Shown here piece after piece: positions 10,779 through 21,629 of a stretch of 64,000 nucleotides of DNA. The notes beneath the pieces were generated by a model. It did not search any database. It was not told the origin of the DNA and worked only from the letters and a program-made list of their open reading frames with translations. Numbering within the stretch: the stretch's first letter is position 1; every line of letters begins with the position of its first letter. The position numbers and the translations under genes were made by a program. The DNA is from Buchnera aphidicola (Cinara curtihirsuta) (lineage in GTDB: Bacteria > Pseudomonadota > Gammaproteobacteria > Enterobacterales > Enterobacteriaceae): positions 369,210-433,209 of the forward strand of contig NZ_LR217700.1 of assembly GCF_900698895.1 (NCBI RefSeq), given 5' to 3'.

Positions 10779-11093
10779 TTAAAATAACTCGTGATTGGAT
10801 TTATATCGACGTATTTTTTTTCCTGAAGTCCAAAAAAATTCTACTTTATCTGCTTTATTAAGTTTTTTATTAAAAATAGATAAATTAGAAATGTGAATAG
10901 GCGCTTCTTGCAAAATAATTCCACCAGTCTGTTTTTTTTCTGGTACAGATTTTTGATGCTTTTTAACTATATTAATTCCACTAACAATAACCATATTATT
11001 ATTACGATAAATTTTTTTAACTAAACCTGTTTTCCCTTTATCTTTACCGGTTAAAACTATAACTAAATCATTAGAGCGAATTTTAGAAGACAT
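10779..11093 (-). CDS. rplX: 50S ribosomal protein L24
   Basis: Assembly-initiating protein at the exit tunnel. The KOW motif KIRSNDLVIVLTGKDKGKTG at 4-23 and GINIVKKHQK near 40 identify it. It has 104 residues, as in E. coli. It lies 13 bases after rplN and 24 bases before rplE. Confidence 0.98.
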   Translation of the reverse strand: MSSKIRSNDLVIVLTGKDKGKTGLVKKIYRNNNMVIVSGINIVKKHQKSVPEKKQTGGIILQEAPIHISNLSIFNKKLNKADKVEFFWTSGKKIRRYKSNHELF

Positions 11094-11106
11094 TATTAAT
11101 TTCCTT

Positions 11107-11478
11107 TTATAAAACCTCTGGTGCTAAAGAAATAATTTTCATAAATGATTCTGTTCTTAATTCTCGTGTTACTGGACCAAATATACGTGTACCAATAGGT
11201 TGTCCTGTAGTATCATTTAAAATAACACATGCATTGCTATCAAAACAAATCATAGACCCGTCTACTCGACGAATTCCCTTTTTAGTACGTACAATTACTG
11301 CCTTCATAACATCACCTTTCTTTACTTTACTACGAGGGATTGCTTCTTTAACAGCCACTTTTATTATGTCACCAATACGAGCATAACGTCGTCGTGAACC
11401 ACCTAAAACTTTTATACACATAACTAAACGAGCGCCAGAATTATCCGCAACATGTAAAATTGTTTGTACTTGTATCAT
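11107..11478 (-). CDS. rplN: 50S ribosomal protein L14
   Basis: Large-subunit protein at the intersubunit bridge. The start [21 protein letters not shown] and the stretch [14 protein letters not shown] are diagnostic. It has 123 residues, as in E. coli. It opens the spc operon; the 146-base spacer before it is the longest inside the ribosomal block apart from tuf-rpsJ and contains a conserved-looking hairpin. Confidence 0.99.
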   Translation of the reverse strand: MIQVQTILHVADNSGARLVMCIKVLGGSRRRYARIGDIIKVAVKEAIPRSKVKKGDVMKAVIVRTKKGIRRVDGSMICFDSNACVILNDTTGQPIGTRIFGPVTRELRTESFMKIISLAPEVL

Positions 11479-11560
11479 ATTATATAATCCTTAAATTTTA
11501 AATTTATTTAATAATATATTAAAAAAAAATATAATAATATTAATTATCAATAAATTAATA

Positions 11561-11602
11561 GAAGACATGAAACTTAACCATAAATGCAATTATCATGCCT
11601 TC
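11561..11602 (-). promoter_or_regulatory. RNA hairpin in the S10-spc operon junction
   Basis: In the rpsQ-rplN spacer, GAAGGCATGA (11602-11593 on the minus strand) can pair with TCATGTCTTC (11570-11561), a 10-bp stem with one G-U pair and a 22-base loop. The block is visibly richer in G and C than its surroundings, which suggests selection. A T run lies about 30 bases further on the same strand. In E. coli the spc promoter lies in this junction; I cannot tell whether this is a terminator, a leader or part of a promoter. Confidence 0.5.
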
Positions 11603-11624
11603 CGGTTATAAAAATAAAAAATTT

Positions 11625-11879
11625 TTAAATTATAGATTTTTCTAATATTTTTAATAAAATCCAAGATTTTGTTTTAGATATTGGTCGATATTCACAAATC
11701 TCAACCAAATCACCAATATTACAAATATTTTTCTCATCATGTACACATAATTTTGTTCTTTTTTTTATAAATTTTCTATAAATAGAATGTTTAATTCTAC
11801 GAATAACAACAACAATAATAGATTTTTGCATTTTATTACTAATTACACGACCTTGTAAAACATTTTTTTTCTGGCTCAT
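11625..11879 (-). CDS. rpsQ: 30S ribosomal protein S17
   Basis: 16S rRNA-binding protein of the 5' domain. The OB-fold core [18 protein letters not shown] (about 8-25) and the [18 protein letters not shown] segment near 57 are clear. It has 84 residues, as in E. coli. It is the last gene of the S10 operon and overlaps rpmC by 4 bases. Confidence 0.98.
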   Translation of the reverse strand: MSQKKNVLQGRVISNKMQKSIIVVVIRRIKHSIYRKFIKKRTKLCVHDEKNICNIGDLVEICEYRPISKTKSWILLKILEKSII

Positions 11880-12073
11880 AATGTATTATTTATCCGATCT
11901 GTTAATAAAGTTTTAATACGCGCAATATCTTTTCTAACTTTTCGTATCAAATGTGTCTTTTTTAACTTTCCTGAAGATAATTGTAATCGCATATTAAATT
12001 GTTCTTTTAATAACTCAAATAATTTTTCTTCTAAATCTTTTTGTAAGATATTTTTTTGTATTATCATATTCAT
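11876..12073 (-). CDS. rpmC: 50S ribosomal protein L29
   Basis: Small helical protein beside the exit tunnel. [38 protein letters not shown] matches the two-helix L29 core. It has 65 residues (E. coli 63); a second ATG two codons in is a possible alternative start. It lies between rplP and rpsQ. Confidence 0.96.
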   Translation of the reverse strand: MNMIIQKNILQKDLEEKLFELLKEQFNMRLQLSSGKLKKTHLIRKVRKDIARIKTLLTDRINNTL

Positions 12074-12075
12074 AG

Positions 12076-12486
12076 TTACATTACCGTTTTAGATACAAAA
12101 ACAGTTTTAATAGGTAATTTTGATGAAGCAAGTTTAAATGCAAAACGAGATTCTTTTTCTGAAATACCATTAACTTCATATAATATTTTACCCGGTTGTA
12201 CTAAAGCAACCCAATATTCTACATTACCCTTACCTTTTCCCATACGAACTTCTAAAGGTTTTTGTGTAATAGGTTTATCTGGAAAAATACGAATCCACAT
12301 TTTTCCTTGACGTTTTACAGAACGTGTAATAGTTCTACGAGCAGATTCAATTTGTCTAGAAGTTAACCTTCCTCTAGTAAGAGCTTTTAAACCATAAATT
12401 CCAAAACTTATTTTATTATCAATAGATAAACCTCTATTTTTTCCTTTATGCATTTTTCGAAATTTTGTACGTTTTGGTTGCAACAT
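12076..12486 (-). CDS. rplP: 50S ribosomal protein L16
   Basis: Large-subunit protein near the A-site tRNA elbow. The start [19 protein letters not shown] and the motif [19 protein letters not shown] near residue 81 are diagnostic. It has 136 residues, as in E. coli. A plus-strand frame opposite it is a shadow. Confidence 0.98.
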   Translation of the reverse strand: MLQPKRTKFRKMHKGKNRGLSIDNKISFGIYGLKALTRGRLTSRQIESARRTITRSVKRQGKMWIRIFPDKPITQKPLEVRMGKGKGNVEYWVALVQPGKILYEVNGISEKESRFAFKLASSKLPIKTVFVSKTVM

Positions 12487-12505
12487 ATATATAAACCTCC
12501 ATAAC

Positions 12506-13210
12506 TTATTTTCGATTTCTTCGAGAATTTTTTTTCACTAAACCAAATTTCTTTTTATCTTTTTTTTGAGCAAAAACCATTCCATCTAATATTTCACCTT
12601 TAAAAATCCATACTTTTACTCCAATTATTCCATACGTAGTATGAGCTTCTGAAGTATTATATTCAATATCTGCTCTTAATGTATGTAAAGGAACCCTTCC
12701 TTCTCTATACCATTCTCTACGAGCAATTTCTACCCCCCCTAAACGTCCACTTACTTCTACTTTAATACCCTTTGCTCCTTGACGAATAGCATTTTGAACT
12801 GAGCGTTTCATAGCTCGTCTAAACATAATTCTTCTTTCTAACTGAGATGCAATATTATCTGCTACTAATTTAGCATCCAATTCTGGTTTACGAATTTCAG
12901 AAATATTTATTTGTGCTGGAACATTAGTTAATTTAGAAATTTCTATACGTAATTTTTCAACATCTTCTCCTTTTTTTCCAATTACAATACCCGGTCTTGC
13001 TGTATATATAGTTAATTTAATACTTTTAGAAAGACGCTCAATAACAACTTTAGATATTGAAGCTTTTGTTAGTTTTTTCATTATAAAACTACGAACTTTA
13101 AAATCACTATCTATATAATTTGAAAATTCTTTTTTACCAGCAAACCAAAAAGAATTCCATGATTTAATAACACCTAATCGCATTCCATTAGGATGTACTT
13201 TTTGACCCAT
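12506..13210 (-). CDS. rpsC: 30S ribosomal protein S3
   Basis: Small-subunit head protein at the mRNA entry tunnel with helicase-like function together with S4 and S5. The start [20 protein letters not shown], the KH domain motif [18 protein letters not shown] near 71 and the C-terminal domain with [19 protein letters not shown] near 163 are present. It has 234 residues (E. coli 233). Its start overlaps the rplV stop by one base. Confidence 0.99.
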   Translation of the reverse strand: MGQKVHPNGMRLGVIKSWNSFWFAGKKEFSNYIDSDFKVRSFIMKKLTKASISKVVIERLSKSIKLTIYTARPGIVIGKKGEDVEKLRIEISKLTNVPAQINISEIRKPELDAKLVADNIASQLERRIMFRRAMKRSVQNAIRQGAKGIKVEVSGRLGGVEIARREWYREGRVPLHTLRADIEYNTSEAHTTYGIIGVKVWIFKGEILDGMVFAQKKDKKKFGLVKKNSRRNRK

Positions 13211-13560
13211 TAGTTTCCCCTTGAATAAATAGAATCAGATAAAATGATCGTAAGATGACTTGTTCTCTTTAAAATTCTATCAGCCCTACCTTTTGCTCTA
13301 GGCATCATACGTTTCATACTACTACCGCTATTAACAAAAATTTTTGAAATAATTAATATTTTTGCATCACAACCATAATTATGTTCAGCATTAGATAAAG
13401 CTGACTTTAATAATTTTTTAACTAAAATAGCTGATTTTTTATTTAAATTTGATAAAACATGTAATGATAATAATGCATTTTTACCGCGAATAATATTTGC
13501 AATTAAACGTATTTTTTGAGCCGAAGAACGAATTTGATTATATTTAGCTAATATATTCAT
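13210..13560 (-). CDS. rplV: 50S ribosomal protein L22
   Basis: Lines the nascent-peptide tunnel. The helical core [22 protein letters not shown] and the C-terminal beta-hairpin region [24 protein letters not shown] (about 83-106) are typical. It has 116 residues (E. coli 110), the extra residues being at the C-terminus. Confidence 0.98.
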   Translation of the reverse strand: MNILAKYNQIRSSAQKIRLIANIIRGKNALLSLHVLSNLNKKSAILVKKLLKSALSNAEHNYGCDAKILIISKIFVNSGSSMKRMMPRAKGRADRILKRTSHLTIILSDSIYSRGN

Positions 13561-13582
13561 ATTATTTTCTTTATAGTGTTAT

Positions 13583-13864
13583 TTAAATAGTATTTTTAAT
13601 TTTTTTATCTGCAGTATGTCCTTTATAAGTTCTTGTAATAGAAAATTCTCCTAATTTATGACCAACCATTTCTTCAGTAATAAATACTGGAATATGTTTA
13701 CGACCATTATGTACTAATATTGTCAAACCAATCATATTAGGAAAAATTGTAGAACGTCTAGACCATGTACGAACTGCTTTTTTCTTTTCTTCTTTTAATG
13801 AATTCTGAATCTTTTTTAACAAATGTACATCAATGAAAGGACCCTTTTTAAGAGATCGAGGCAT
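13583..13864 (-). CDS. rpsS: 30S ribosomal protein S19
   Basis: Small-subunit head protein that pairs with S13. It begins [18 protein letters not shown] and has the signature [18 protein letters not shown] near 60. I use the ATG at 13864, because AGGAGA lies just upstream and this start gives 93 residues against 92 in E. coli; an upstream start 14 codons earlier would run into rplB without homology. Confidence 0.98.
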   Translation of the reverse strand: MPRSLKKGPFIDVHLLKKIQNSLKEEKKKAVRTWSRRSTIFPNMIGLTILVHNGRKHIPVFITEEMVGHKLGEFSITRTYKGHTADKKIKNTI

Positions 13865-13883
13865 ATACTTTTCTCCTATATAA

Positions 13884-14705
13884 TTATTTATTTCTGTGAC
13901 GTACAATGAACTTTTCCGTTCTTTTATTTTTTCTAGTTTTTTTACCTTTTGTTTTCATTCCCCAAGGACTAACAGGATGTTTACCGAAATTTCTACCTTC
14001 ACCACCTCCATGAGGGTGATCTACTGGGTTCATTGCAGTACCACGTACAGTAGGTCTAATTCCATATCGACGAGAAGCACCTGCTTTTCCTAAAACACGT
14101 AACATATGCTCTGCATTACCTACTTCTCCTATAGTTGCGCGACATTCTATGTGAATCTTTCTTAATTCTCCAGAACGTAATCGTATAACCACATATTTAT
14201 TTTCTTTAGAAATTAATTGAGCATAATTTCCAGCAGATCGAGCAATTTGACCTCCTTTACCAGATTTCATTTCAATATTATGTATAATAGTACCAACAGG
14301 AACATTTTTTAACGGTAAAGTATTTCCTATTTTGATCGGTGCTAAATTTCCAGATTCAATAATATCACCAACTTGAATACCCTTAGGTTCTAAAATATAA
14401 CTTCTACTACCATCTTTATATAATACTAAAATAATGTTTGAGGATCTATTAGGATCATATTCAATTCTTTTAACTACACCTTTAATATTGTCTTTATATC
14501 TTTTAAAATCAATACAACGATATAATTGTTTATGCCCACCACCAATATGACGTGTTGTAATACGACCATAATTATTTCTTCCGCCGGTTTTGATCTTTTT
14601 CTGTAATAAAGGTTCGTATGGTCGACCTTTATGTAAATTAGAATGCACTACCTTTATTACATGCCGTCTACCAGGAGATGTTGGTTTACATTTTATAATT
14701 GCCAT
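13884..14705 (-). CDS. rplB: 50S ribosomal protein L2
   Basis: One of the most conserved ribosomal proteins, needed for subunit joining and the peptidyl-transferase centre. The C-terminal signature [18 protein letters not shown] (about 219-236), including the essential His of DHPHGG, is intact. It has 273 residues, as in E. coli. It lies between rplW and rpsS. Confidence 0.99.
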   Translation of the reverse strand: MAIIKCKPTSPGRRHVIKVVHSNLHKGRPYEPLLQKKIKTGGRNNYGRITTRHIGGGHKQLYRCIDFKRYKDNIKGVVKRIEYDPNRSSNIILVLYKDGSRSYILEPKGIQVGDIIESGNLAPIKIGNTLPLKNVPVGTIIHNIEMKSGKGGQIARSAGNYAQLISKENKYVVIRLRSGELRKIHIECRATIGEVGNAEHMLRVLGKAGASRRYGIRPTVRGTAMNPVDHPHGGGEGRNFGKHPVSPWGMKTKGKKTRKNKRTEKFIVRHRNK

Positions 14706-14726
14706 ATAACCCCCTTTTAATCATTA

Positions 14727-15029
14727 TTATGCTGAATGACCTAAAAATTCTAAATTTTGACCAGGTTGTAAAATCACATATGCTTTTTTCCAATCATTAG
14801 ATTTACATAGTTTACTTTTCTTACGTTTTCTTTTTCCTTTTACTATCAAAGTATTAATTTTATATACTCGAACTTGAAAAAATTTTTCAATAGCTGATTT
14901 AATCTCAAATTTAGTAGAATTTTTTAATACTTTTAATACTACTGTATTATTTTTTTTCATATTATCCGATGTTTTTTCAGAAACATGAGGTGATAAAAGT
15001 ACTTTTAATAATTTTTCTGTATAAATCAT
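14727..15029 (-). CDS. rplW: 50S ribosomal protein L23
   Basis: Docking site at the tunnel exit for trigger factor and the signal recognition particle. [13 protein letters not shown] near residue 11 and the [22 protein letters not shown] segment near 40 identify it. It has 100 residues, as in E. coli. Its start overlaps the rplD stop by 4 bases. Confidence 0.98.
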   Translation of the reverse strand: MIYTEKLLKVLLSPHVSEKTSDNMKKNNTVVLKVLKNSTKFEIKSAIEKFFQVRVYKINTLIVKGKRKRKKSKLCKSNDWKKAYVILQPGQNLEFLGHSA

Positions 15030-15631
15030 TGAAACATAACCTCAATTTTTTTAATTGCTGAAACAGTAATTAATACATTTTCATATGATATTAAACTAAC
15101 AGGATTAATTGATTTTACATCCAAAACACATATAGAATATAAATTTCTAGATGCAAATAATAAGTTTTTATTTATATCATCAGTAATAATTAAAGCACGA
15201 ATAAAATTCATTAACTTTAATTTTTTCAATAATATTTTTGTTTTAGGAGATTCAATTGAAAAATTTTTAAATAAAAATAAACGATTTTGTCGAATTAATT
15301 CTGAAAAAATACTTTTTATAGCGCCTTTATACATTTTTTTATTTATTTTTAAAAAATATTTTTTAGGTTTTGCTGCAAAGGTAACTCCTCCTGATCTCCA
15401 GATAGGACTTCTTAAAGATCCTGAACGAGCTCTACCTGTACCTTTTTGTCTCCAAGGTTTTTTACCTGAACCCGATACTTCTGATCTACTTTTCTGAGCT
15501 TTACTTCCTTGTCTTTTACGAGCTAAATATGCAACTACAATTTGATGAACGAGAGACTCGTTAAAAGAAGCATTAAAAATACGTTCAGATAAACAATATG
15601 ATTCATCTGTACCTTGACATATTAAATCCAT
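15026..15631 (-). CDS. rplD: 50S ribosomal protein L4
   Basis: Tunnel-lining protein; in E. coli it also represses the S10 operon by attenuation. The long loop [25 protein letters not shown] (about 58-82) is intact and is the region that contacts the tunnel. It has 201 residues, as in E. coli. If L4 control survives, its target would be the leader between tuf and rpsJ. Confidence 0.98.
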   Translation of the reverse strand: MDLICQGTDESYCLSERIFNASFNESLVHQIVVAYLARKRQGSKAQKSRSEVSGSGKKPWRQKGTGRARSGSLRSPIWRSGGVTFAAKPKKYFLKINKKMYKGAIKSIFSELIRQNRLFLFKNFSIESPKTKILLKKLKLMNFIRALIITDDINKNLLFASRNLYSICVLDVKSINPVSLISYENVLITVSAIKKIEVMFQ

Positions 15632-15652
15632 CTTTTTTTACCCCCTCTTCCT

Positions 15653-16285
15653 TTATTTATTCTTAATTGCCGGTTTAATTAATATATTACTTCCAATACA
15701 ACCAGGAACAGATCCTTTAATAAATATTATTTTTTTAAGATCATCTATTTTTATAATACATAAATTTTGTATTGTAATACGTTTGTTACCCAAATGACCC
15801 GGCATTTTTTTACCTTTAAATACATGACCAGGTGTTTGATTTTGACCAATAGAACCAGGAACACGATGAGATAAAGAATTCCCGTGAGTAGCATCTTGCA
15901 TACTAAAATTCCAGCGTTTTACTGTACCAGAAAAACCTTTACCTTTAGAAATACCTGTTACATCTACTTTTTTGATATTATTAAATAAATTTATAGTTAT
16001 TTTTTGACCACATTTAAATTTTGATAAATTATTACACCTAAATTCCCATAATCCTCTACCAATAGGTATTTTATATTTCATATAATGACCTAATTCAGGT
16101 TTTAAAACACTATTTTTTTTTTTAATACCTGTAGTTAATTGAATAGATTCATATTTATCATTATTCAATGATTTAATTTGTACAATAGTATTATCAAGTA
16201 CCTCAATTAATGTTACAGGAATAGACGAACTATCATTCATAAAAATTCGTGTTATTCCTAATTTTTTACCAACTAGACCTATCAT
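15653..16285 (-). CDS. rplC: 50S ribosomal protein L3
   Basis: Assembly-initiating 50S protein whose loop reaches the peptidyl-transferase centre. [15 protein letters not shown] at the start, [20 protein letters not shown] near 108 and the segment ending [15 protein letters not shown] near 163 are diagnostic. It has 210 residues (E. coli 209). It lies between rpsJ and rplD. Confidence 0.99.
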   Translation of the reverse strand: MIGLVGKKLGITRIFMNDSSSIPVTLIEVLDNTIVQIKSLNNDKYESIQLTTGIKKKNSVLKPELGHYMKYKIPIGRGLWEFRCNNLSKFKCGQKITINLFNNIKKVDVTGISKGKGFSGTVKRWNFSMQDATHGNSLSHRVPGSIGQNQTPGHVFKGKKMPGHLGNKRITIQNLCIIKIDDLKKIIFIKGSVPGCIGSNILIKPAIKNK

Positions 16286-16335
16286 TGCTGTTTGCCTTTA
16301 TTAATTGAAAATCAATTTTATATAATATTTTTATG

Positions 16336-16647
16336 TTAATCCAAGCTAATTTGTACATCAACTCCCGCAGCAAGATCTAAACGCATCAATGCATCAACAG
16401 TTTTTTCTGTAAGTTGTATAATATCAATTAATCTTTTATGAGTTCTAATTTCATATTGATCACGAGCGTCTTTATTTACATGAGGTGAAACTAAAATAGT
16501 AAATCTCTCTTTTCGAGTAGGTAACGGAATAGGTCCTAATACTTTAGCTCCAGTACGTTTTGCTGTATCTACAATTTCTGCTGTAGATTGATCAATTAAA
16601 CGATAATCAAAAGCTTTTAAACGAATACGAATTCTCTGACCGGGCAT
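16336..16647 (-). CDS. rpsJ: 30S ribosomal protein S10
   Basis: Small-subunit head protein; in free form it also joins transcription antitermination with Nus[19 protein letters not shown] at the start and [35 protein letters not shown] in the middle are near-identical to E. coli. It has 103 residues, as in E. coli. It is the first gene of the S10 operon, 254 bases after tuf. Confidence 0.99.
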   Translation of the reverse strand: MPGQRIRIRLKAFDYRLIDQSTAEIVDTAKRTGAKVLGPIPLPTRKERFTILVSPHVNKDARDQYEIRTHKRLIDIIQLTEKTVDALMRLDLAAGVDVQISLD

Positions 16648-16826
16648 AAATACAGAACTCCTTATTTAAGTAAATTCTATTTTATCAATTTAATTTAATT
16701 AACAAAATTATATAAATAATAATTTATTTTTCAAAAAAAATAATAAATTAAATATTTTTATATAATAATTTTATAAATAATTATTATTGCTTATTTAAAA
16801 AAATACTGTGTAATATTTATATTAAG

Positions 16827-16869
16827 TGTCAAGAAAAGAGAAATACTCTATTCTTGACAAAAATGTCAA
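16827..16869 (-). promoter_or_regulatory. Competing hairpins and -35-like boxes between tuf and rpsJ
   Basis: Three copies of TTGACA or its complement lie here. In minus-strand order, TTGACA (16869-16864) can pair with TGTCAA (16859-16854) around a TTTT loop. The same TGTCAAGAA can instead pair with TTCTTGACA (16835-16827), giving a 9-bp stem plus an inner AGAG-CTCT stem. The two structures exclude each other. They lie about 180 bases before rpsJ, a distance close to the length of the E. coli S10 leader. The last TTGACA could also serve as a -35 box, but I find no good -10 at 16-18 bases. A tuf terminator, an S10 promoter or an attenuator are all possible. Confidence 0.5.
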
Positions 16870-16901
16870 AATATTGATATATAATAAAATTTATATTAAT
16901 A

Positions 16902-18086
16902 TTATGCAATTACTTTTGCAACTACACCAGCTCCAACTGTTCTACCACCTTCTCGAATCGCAAAACGTAATCCTTCAGCCATAGCAATAGGATGTATTAA
17001 TGTTACTACCATTTTTATATTATCTCCAGGCATGACCATTTCAACATTATCAGGAAGTTCAATAGAACCAGTAACATCGGTTGTTCTAAAATAGAACTGA
17101 GGGCGATAACCTTTAAAGAAAGGAGTGTGTCTTCCACCTTCATCTTTCGATAAAACATAAACTTCAGATTCAAATTTTAAATGAGGATGAATAGTTCCTG
17201 GTTTAGATAAAACCTGACCGCGTTCAATATCATCCCTTTTTGTTCCCCGTAATAAAATACCAACATTTTCTCCTGCGCGACCTTCATCTAGCAATTTACG
17301 AAACATTTCTACACCAGTACATATCGTTTTAGTGGTAGGTTTAATTCCAACAATTTCAATTTCTTCACCAACTTTAATAATTCCACGTTCAATACGACCT
17401 GTTACAACAGTACCACGACCAGAAATAGAAAAAACATCTTCGATTGGTAATAAAAACGGTTCATCAATAGCTCTAACTGGTATAGGAATATATTGATCTA
17501 AGTAATTTGCTAACTCAATAATTTTATCTTCCCAAACTTTATCTCCTTCTAATGCTTTTAAAGCTGAACCGCGTATGATAGGAATATCATCTCCTGGAAA
17601 ATCATATTGCGTTAATAAATCACGAACCTCCATTTCAACTAATTCTAATAATTCTTCATCATTAACCATGTCACATTTATTTAAAAAAACAACAATATGC
17701 GGAACTCCTACTTGTCTTCCTAATAAAATATGTTCTCTAGTTTGAGGCATAGGACCATCAGTAGCTGCTACTACTAAAATTGCTCCATCCATTTGAGCTG
17801 CACCAGTAATCATATTTTTTATATAATCAGCATGTCCAGGACAATCAACATGAGCATAGTGACGAACTTCTGTATCGTATTCAACATGTGAAGTATTAAT
17901 TGTAATACCTCTAGCTTTTTCTTCTGGAGCATTATCAATTTGTTCAAAAGCGCAGGCCTTACCACCAAATCTTTTTGATAAAACAGTAGTTATAGCTGCT
18001 GTTAAAGTAGTTTTTCCATGATCTACGTGACCAATAGTTCCAACATTAATATGAGGTTTGGAACGATTAAATTTTTCTTTAGACAT
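16902..18086 (-). CDS. tuf: Elongation factor Tu
   Basis: GTPase that brings aminoacyl-tRNA to the ribosome. The G motifs GHVDHGKT (19-26), DCPGHADY near 81 and NKCDMVN near 136 are intact, and domains 2 and 3 are complete. It has 394 residues, as in E. coli. Only one tuf copy is in this window, in the ancestral str operon position after fusA. The base composition is less AT-biased than its neighbours, as expected for a highly expressed gene. Confidence 0.99.
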   Translation of the reverse strand: MSKEKFNRSKPHINVGTIGHVDHGKTTLTAAITTVLSKRFGGKACAFEQIDNAPEEKARGITINTSHVEYDTEVRHYAHVDCPGHADYIKNMITGAAQMDGAILVVAATDGPMPQTREHILLGRQVGVPHIVVFLNKCDMVNDEELLELVEMEVRDLLTQYDFPGDDIPIIRGSALKALEGDKVWEDKIIELANYLDQYIPIPVRAIDEPFLLPIEDVFSISGRGTVVTGRIERGIIKVGEEIEIVGIKPTTKTICTGVEMFRKLLDEGRAGENVGILLRGTKRDDIERGQVLSKPGTIHPHLKFESEVYVLSKDEGGRHTPFFKGYRPQFYFRTTDVTGSIELPDNVEMVMPGDNIKMVVTLIHPIAMAEGLRFAIREGGRTVGAGVVAKVIA

Positions 18087-18147
18087 TATTTTTTCCTTTA
18101 TTAATAAACTTATTCTTTAAAAAATAAAAATATATAAAAAAATATTA

Positions 18148-20259
18148 TTAACATTTTCTCTTAGAGATAATAGTATCACAAATTGAACTAGGAGCTTCTG
18201 TATACTTGATAAATTCCATAGAATAAGAGGCTCTTCCTTGAGTTTGAGACCTTAAATCAGTAGCGTACCCAAACATTTCTGATAAAGGAACATATGCTTT
18301 AATATTTTTTCCGCCTATTAAATCATCAACCATACCTTCAATAATTCCTCGGCGACGATTAATATCACCAATTACATCACCCATATATTCTTCAGGTGTC
18401 TCTACTTCAACTTGCATAATAGGTTCTAATAAAATTGGATTTGCTTGTTTAAATGCCGATTTAAATGCATATGAAGCAGCTAATTTAAAAGCAAGTTCTG
18501 AAGAATCAACATCATGATATGACCCATCATGTAGTCGTATTCCAATATCAACAACAGGATATCCAGCTAAAGGACCTGATTTTAATTGCTCCTGAATACC
18601 TTTATCAATAGAAGAAATATATTCCCCTGGTATAACTCCACCTTTAATGTCATTAATAAAAGAATAACCTGATTCATCTGGTTTCAAAGGAAAAATATCA
18701 ATTACAACATGCCCATATTGTCCTCTACCTCCAGATTGTTTAATATGTTTACCTTCAATATCTATTACCTTATTTAAAATCGTCTCACGATAAGCAACTT
18801 GTGGTTTACCTATATTAGCATCAACATTAAATTCACGCTTCATTCGGTCAACAATAATTTCCAAATGTAACTCTCCCATACCAGCTATAATTGTTTGATT
18901 AGATTCATTATCCGTCCATACTTTAAATGAAGGATCTTCTTTAGCTAATCTATTTAAAGCTAAACCCATTTTTTCCTGATCAGCTTTGGTTTTAGGTTCA
19001 ACAGCAATAGAAATAACTGGTTCGGGAAAATCCATTTTTTCTAGAACAATTGGGTGATTTACATCACATAATGTATCACCAGTAGTAACATTTTTTAAAC
19101 CAATTGCAGCAGCAATATCTCCAGCTCTAACTTCTTTTATTTCTTCACGTTTATTCGCATGCATTTGCACAATTCTACCAAATCTTTCAGTATGTGATTT
19201 TACAGAATTTAGTACTACATCCCCCGACCGAACAACACCTGAATAAACACGAAAAAAAGTTAAGTTTCCAACAAAAGCATCAGATGCAATTTTAAATGCA
19301 AGAGCAGAAAAAGGTTGTTTATCATCAGAACTTCTAAATAAAGTAGTATTTTTTTTATCTTTTATAAAATTTTTAGTTTCATCAATATCTTTAGGAGAAG
19401 GTAAATATTCAATGATAGCATCTAATAAAGCTTGTACACCCTTATTTTTAAATGCAGATCCACAAGTTATCAAAGTAATTTCATTGTTTAATGCTCTTTT
19501 TCTCAATCCTATTTTAATATCTTGTTCTTTTAAATCTTCATCTTGCAAATATTTTTCCATTAAATCATCATCTGCTTCAGCTGCAATTTCTACTAAATTT
19601 ATATGCCATTTTTTAGAAATAGGTAATAACTCTTTTGGAATCTCATAATATTTAAATGTTATACCCTGATCTTTTTGAGACCATTTTATTGCTTTCATTT
19701 TTACTAAATCAACAATACCTAAAAAATTTTCTTCAGAACCAATAGATAACTGGATTGGGACAGCTATAGTATGTAAACGTGTATGAATTTGATTAACAAC
19801 TTTAAAAAAATCCGCTCCCATTCTATCCATTTTATTTATAAAAGCAATTCTTGGTACTTTATATTTATTTGCCTGTCTCCATACCGTCTCTGATTGGGGT
19901 TGAACCCCTCCAACAGCGCAGTAAATCATTACTACTCCATCTAATATTCTCATTGATCTTTCTACTTCAATTGTAAAATCAACATGACCTGGGGTATCAA
20001 TAATATTAATTCGATGTGGTAAAAATTGATTAGCCATTCCTGACCAAAAAGTAGTCGTTGCTGCGGAAGTTATTGTAATCCCTCTTTCTTGCTCTTGAAC
20101 CATCCAGTCCATAGTAGCTGCGCCATCATGAACTTCTCCAATTTTATGATTAATGCCAGTATAAAACAATATACGTTCAGTCGTAGTTGTTTTACCTGCA
20201 TCAATATGTGCACTAATACCAATATTTCGATATTGAGTAACAGGTGTTATACGTACCAT
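18148..20259 (-). CDS. fusA: Elongation factor G
   Basis: GTPase that drives ribosomal translocation and, with RRF, recycling. The G motifs [15 protein letters not shown] (about 17-31), DTPGHVDF near 89 and NKMDRMGAD near 143 are present, and domains II to V follow, ending with the domain V segment [20 protein letters not shown]. It has 703 residues (E. coli 704). It lies in the str operon between rpsG and tuf. Confidence 0.99.
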   Translation of the reverse strand: MVRITPVTQYRNIGISAHIDAGKTTTTERILFYTGINHKIGEVHDGAATMDWMVQEQERGITITSAATTTFWSGMANQFLPHRINIIDTPGHVDFTIEVERSMRILDGVVMIYCAVGGVQPQSETVWRQANKYKVPRIAFINKMDRMGADFFKVVNQIHTRLHTIAVPIQLSIGSEENFLGIVDLVKMKAIKWSQKDQGITFKYYEIPKELLPISKKWHINLVEIAAEADDDLMEKYLQDEDLKEQDIKIGLRKRALNNEITLITCGSAFKNKGVQALLDAIIEYLPSPKDIDETKNFIKDKKNTTLFRSSDDKQPFSALAFKIASDAFVGNLTFFRVYSGVVRSGDVVLNSVKSHTERFGRIVQMHANKREEIKEVRAGDIAAAIGLKNVTTGDTLCDVNHPIVLEKMDFPEPVISIAVEPKTKADQEKMGLALNRLAKEDPSFKVWTDNESNQTIIAGMGELHLEIIVDRMKREFNVDANIGKPQVAYRETILNKVIDIEGKHIKQSGGRGQYGHVVIDIFPLKPDESGYSFINDIKGGVIPGEYISSIDKGIQEQLKSGPLAGYPVVDIGIRLHDGSYHDVDSSELAFKLAASYAFKSAFKQANPILLEPIMQVEVETPEEYMGDVIGDINRRRGIIEGMVDDLIGGKNIKAYVPLSEMFGYATDLRSQTQGRASYSMEFIKYTEAPSSICDTIISKRKC

Positions 20260-20340
20260 AAAAATCCTCTTATTAATATAAGATCTATAATAAAATAATT
20301 TTACATATTTATATATATAAAAATATTTTTATAAATAAAA

Positions 20341-20811
20341 TTACCAACGATAATGTGCAAATGCTTTATTTGCATCAGCCATTTTATGAACCTCTTCACG
20401 TTTACGTACAGCTGAACCTTTATTTTCTATAGCATCTGCTAATTCATTAGTTAATCGTATTGACATAGACTTATCTGTACGTTTACGAGCAGCTTCTACA
20501 ATCCATCTCATTGCTAAAGCATTCCTTCTTACTGGACGAACTTCTACTGGAACCTGATAAGTAGACCCTCCAACACGACGTGATTTTACTTCTACAAGTG
20601 GCTTTACATTATCTAATGCTGATATAAAAATATCTAATTCTTTTTTATTCATTTTTTTAGATAAAGTTGATAGTGCTGAATAAACAATTTCTTCAGCAAT
20701 AGACTTTTTACCATTAACCATTAATATATTAATAAATTTAGCTAATAAATCTGAAGAAAATTTAGGATCTGGTAAAATTTTACGCTGTCCTATTATGTGA
20801 CGACGTGGCAT
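20341..20811 (-). CDS. rpsG: 30S ribosomal protein S7
   Basis: Head-assembly protein that contacts E-site tRNA; in E. coli it represses the str operon. [18 protein letters not shown] at the start and [24 protein letters not shown] near 81 are diagnostic. It has 156 residues, the short form of S7. It lies 22 bases after rpsL. Confidence 0.99.
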   Translation of the reverse strand: MPRRHIIGQRKILPDPKFSSDLLAKFINILMVNGKKSIAEEIVYSALSTLSKKMNKKELDIFISALDNVKPLVEVKSRRVGGSTYQVPVEVRPVRRNALAMRWIVEAARKRTDKSMSIRLTNELADAIENKGSAVRKREEVHKMADANKAFAHYRW

Positions 20812-20832
20812 ATATACACTCCTTTAAAATAT

Positions 20833-21207
20833 CTATGTTTTTAATTTTTTAACACCATATTTAGATCTACCTTTTTTTCGATCCTTAACACCCGAACAAT
20901 CTAACGAACCTCTAACTACATGATATCGTACACCAGGTAAATCTTTTACTCGTCCTCCACGTATTAAAATAACTGAATGTTCCTGTAAATTATGACCTTC
21001 TCCTCCAATATAAGCTGTTACTTCATAACCATTAGTTAATCGAACACGACAAACTTTTCTCAATGCAGAATTTGGTTTTTTAGGTGTTGTAGTATATACT
21101 CTGGTACATACTCCTCTTTTTTGAGGACAACCAGATAAAGCAGGAACATTACTTTTTACTAATTTTCGTACTCTTGGAGTACGTACTAGTTGATTAATAG
21201 TAGACAT
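20833..21207 (-). CDS. rpsL: 30S ribosomal protein S12
   Basis: Decoding-centre protein. The start [15 protein letters not shown] and the motifs [12 protein letters not shown] (about 39-50) and [12 protein letters not shown] (about 85-96) are intact, including the Lys43 and Lys88 positions tied to streptomycin response. It has 124 residues, as in E. coli. It opens the str operon. Confidence 0.99.
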   Translation of the reverse strand: MSTINQLVRTPRVRKLVKSNVPALSGCPQKRGVCTRVYTTTPKKPNSALRKVCRVRLTNGYEVTAYIGGEGHNLQEHSVILIRGGRVKDLPGVRYHVVRGSLDCSGVKDRKKGRSKYGVKKLKT

Positions 21208-21254
21208 ATATTCTCCTTAATACTCTATTTTTATATATTAAAATTATTAAAAAT

Positions 21255-21260
21255 ATTATA
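21255..21260 (-). promoter_or_regulatory. Candidate -10 box of the str operon
   Basis: A perfect TATAAT on the minus strand lies 48 bases before the rpsL start in a 118-base gap after tusB. I find no convincing -35 hexamer at 16-18 bases upstream, so in such an AT-rich gap this could be chance. Confidence 0.3.
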
Positions 21261-21325
21261 CCGAATAAAGTAGTATAATAAAAATCATTCAATATATATT
21301 GTATTAATTTTACCTTTTAAAATAA

Positions 21326-21616
21326 TTACCAAGTCATGTTTCTATTATGACTTAATGTTAATAATACAAAACTACAATAGTTAATCATAATTAATTGATT
21401 TTTTTTAGCTAATTTTAAAAAACCTCTAGCGGATAAATCATTTTCTAAAAAATAAATTAAATTAAAATTTTTATAAAATTTTTCTAAAAAAATATTATCT
21501 ATAACTCCTAATATTACGCCATCCTGAAGACAAATTAAATCATCACACGCAGAACTAAATGAAAACAAAGATGACATAGATATATCATACGGAGAATTTA
21601 ATAAAATATGTAACAT
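21326..21616 (-). CDS. tusB: Sulfur relay protein TusB
   Basis: Part of the TusBCD complex that passes sulfur from TusA to TusE for 2-thiolation of the wobble uridine in tRNA by MnmA. The sequence starts MLHILLNSP and contains LICLQDGVILGV, NDLSARG and the C-terminal MTW end typical of TusB (DsrH family). I choose the ATG at 21616, which gives 96 residues against 95 in E. coli; an upstream start 12 codons earlier lies inside the reconstructed tusC end. Order tusD, tusC, tusB, rpsL is as in E. coli. Confidence 0.9.
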   Translation of the reverse strand: MLHILLNSPYDISMSSLFSFSSACDDLICLQDGVILGVIDNIFLEKFYKNFNLIYFLENDLSARGFLKLAKKNQLIMINYCSFVLLTLSHNRNMTW

Positions 21617-21629
21617 AAATTTTTTATTA

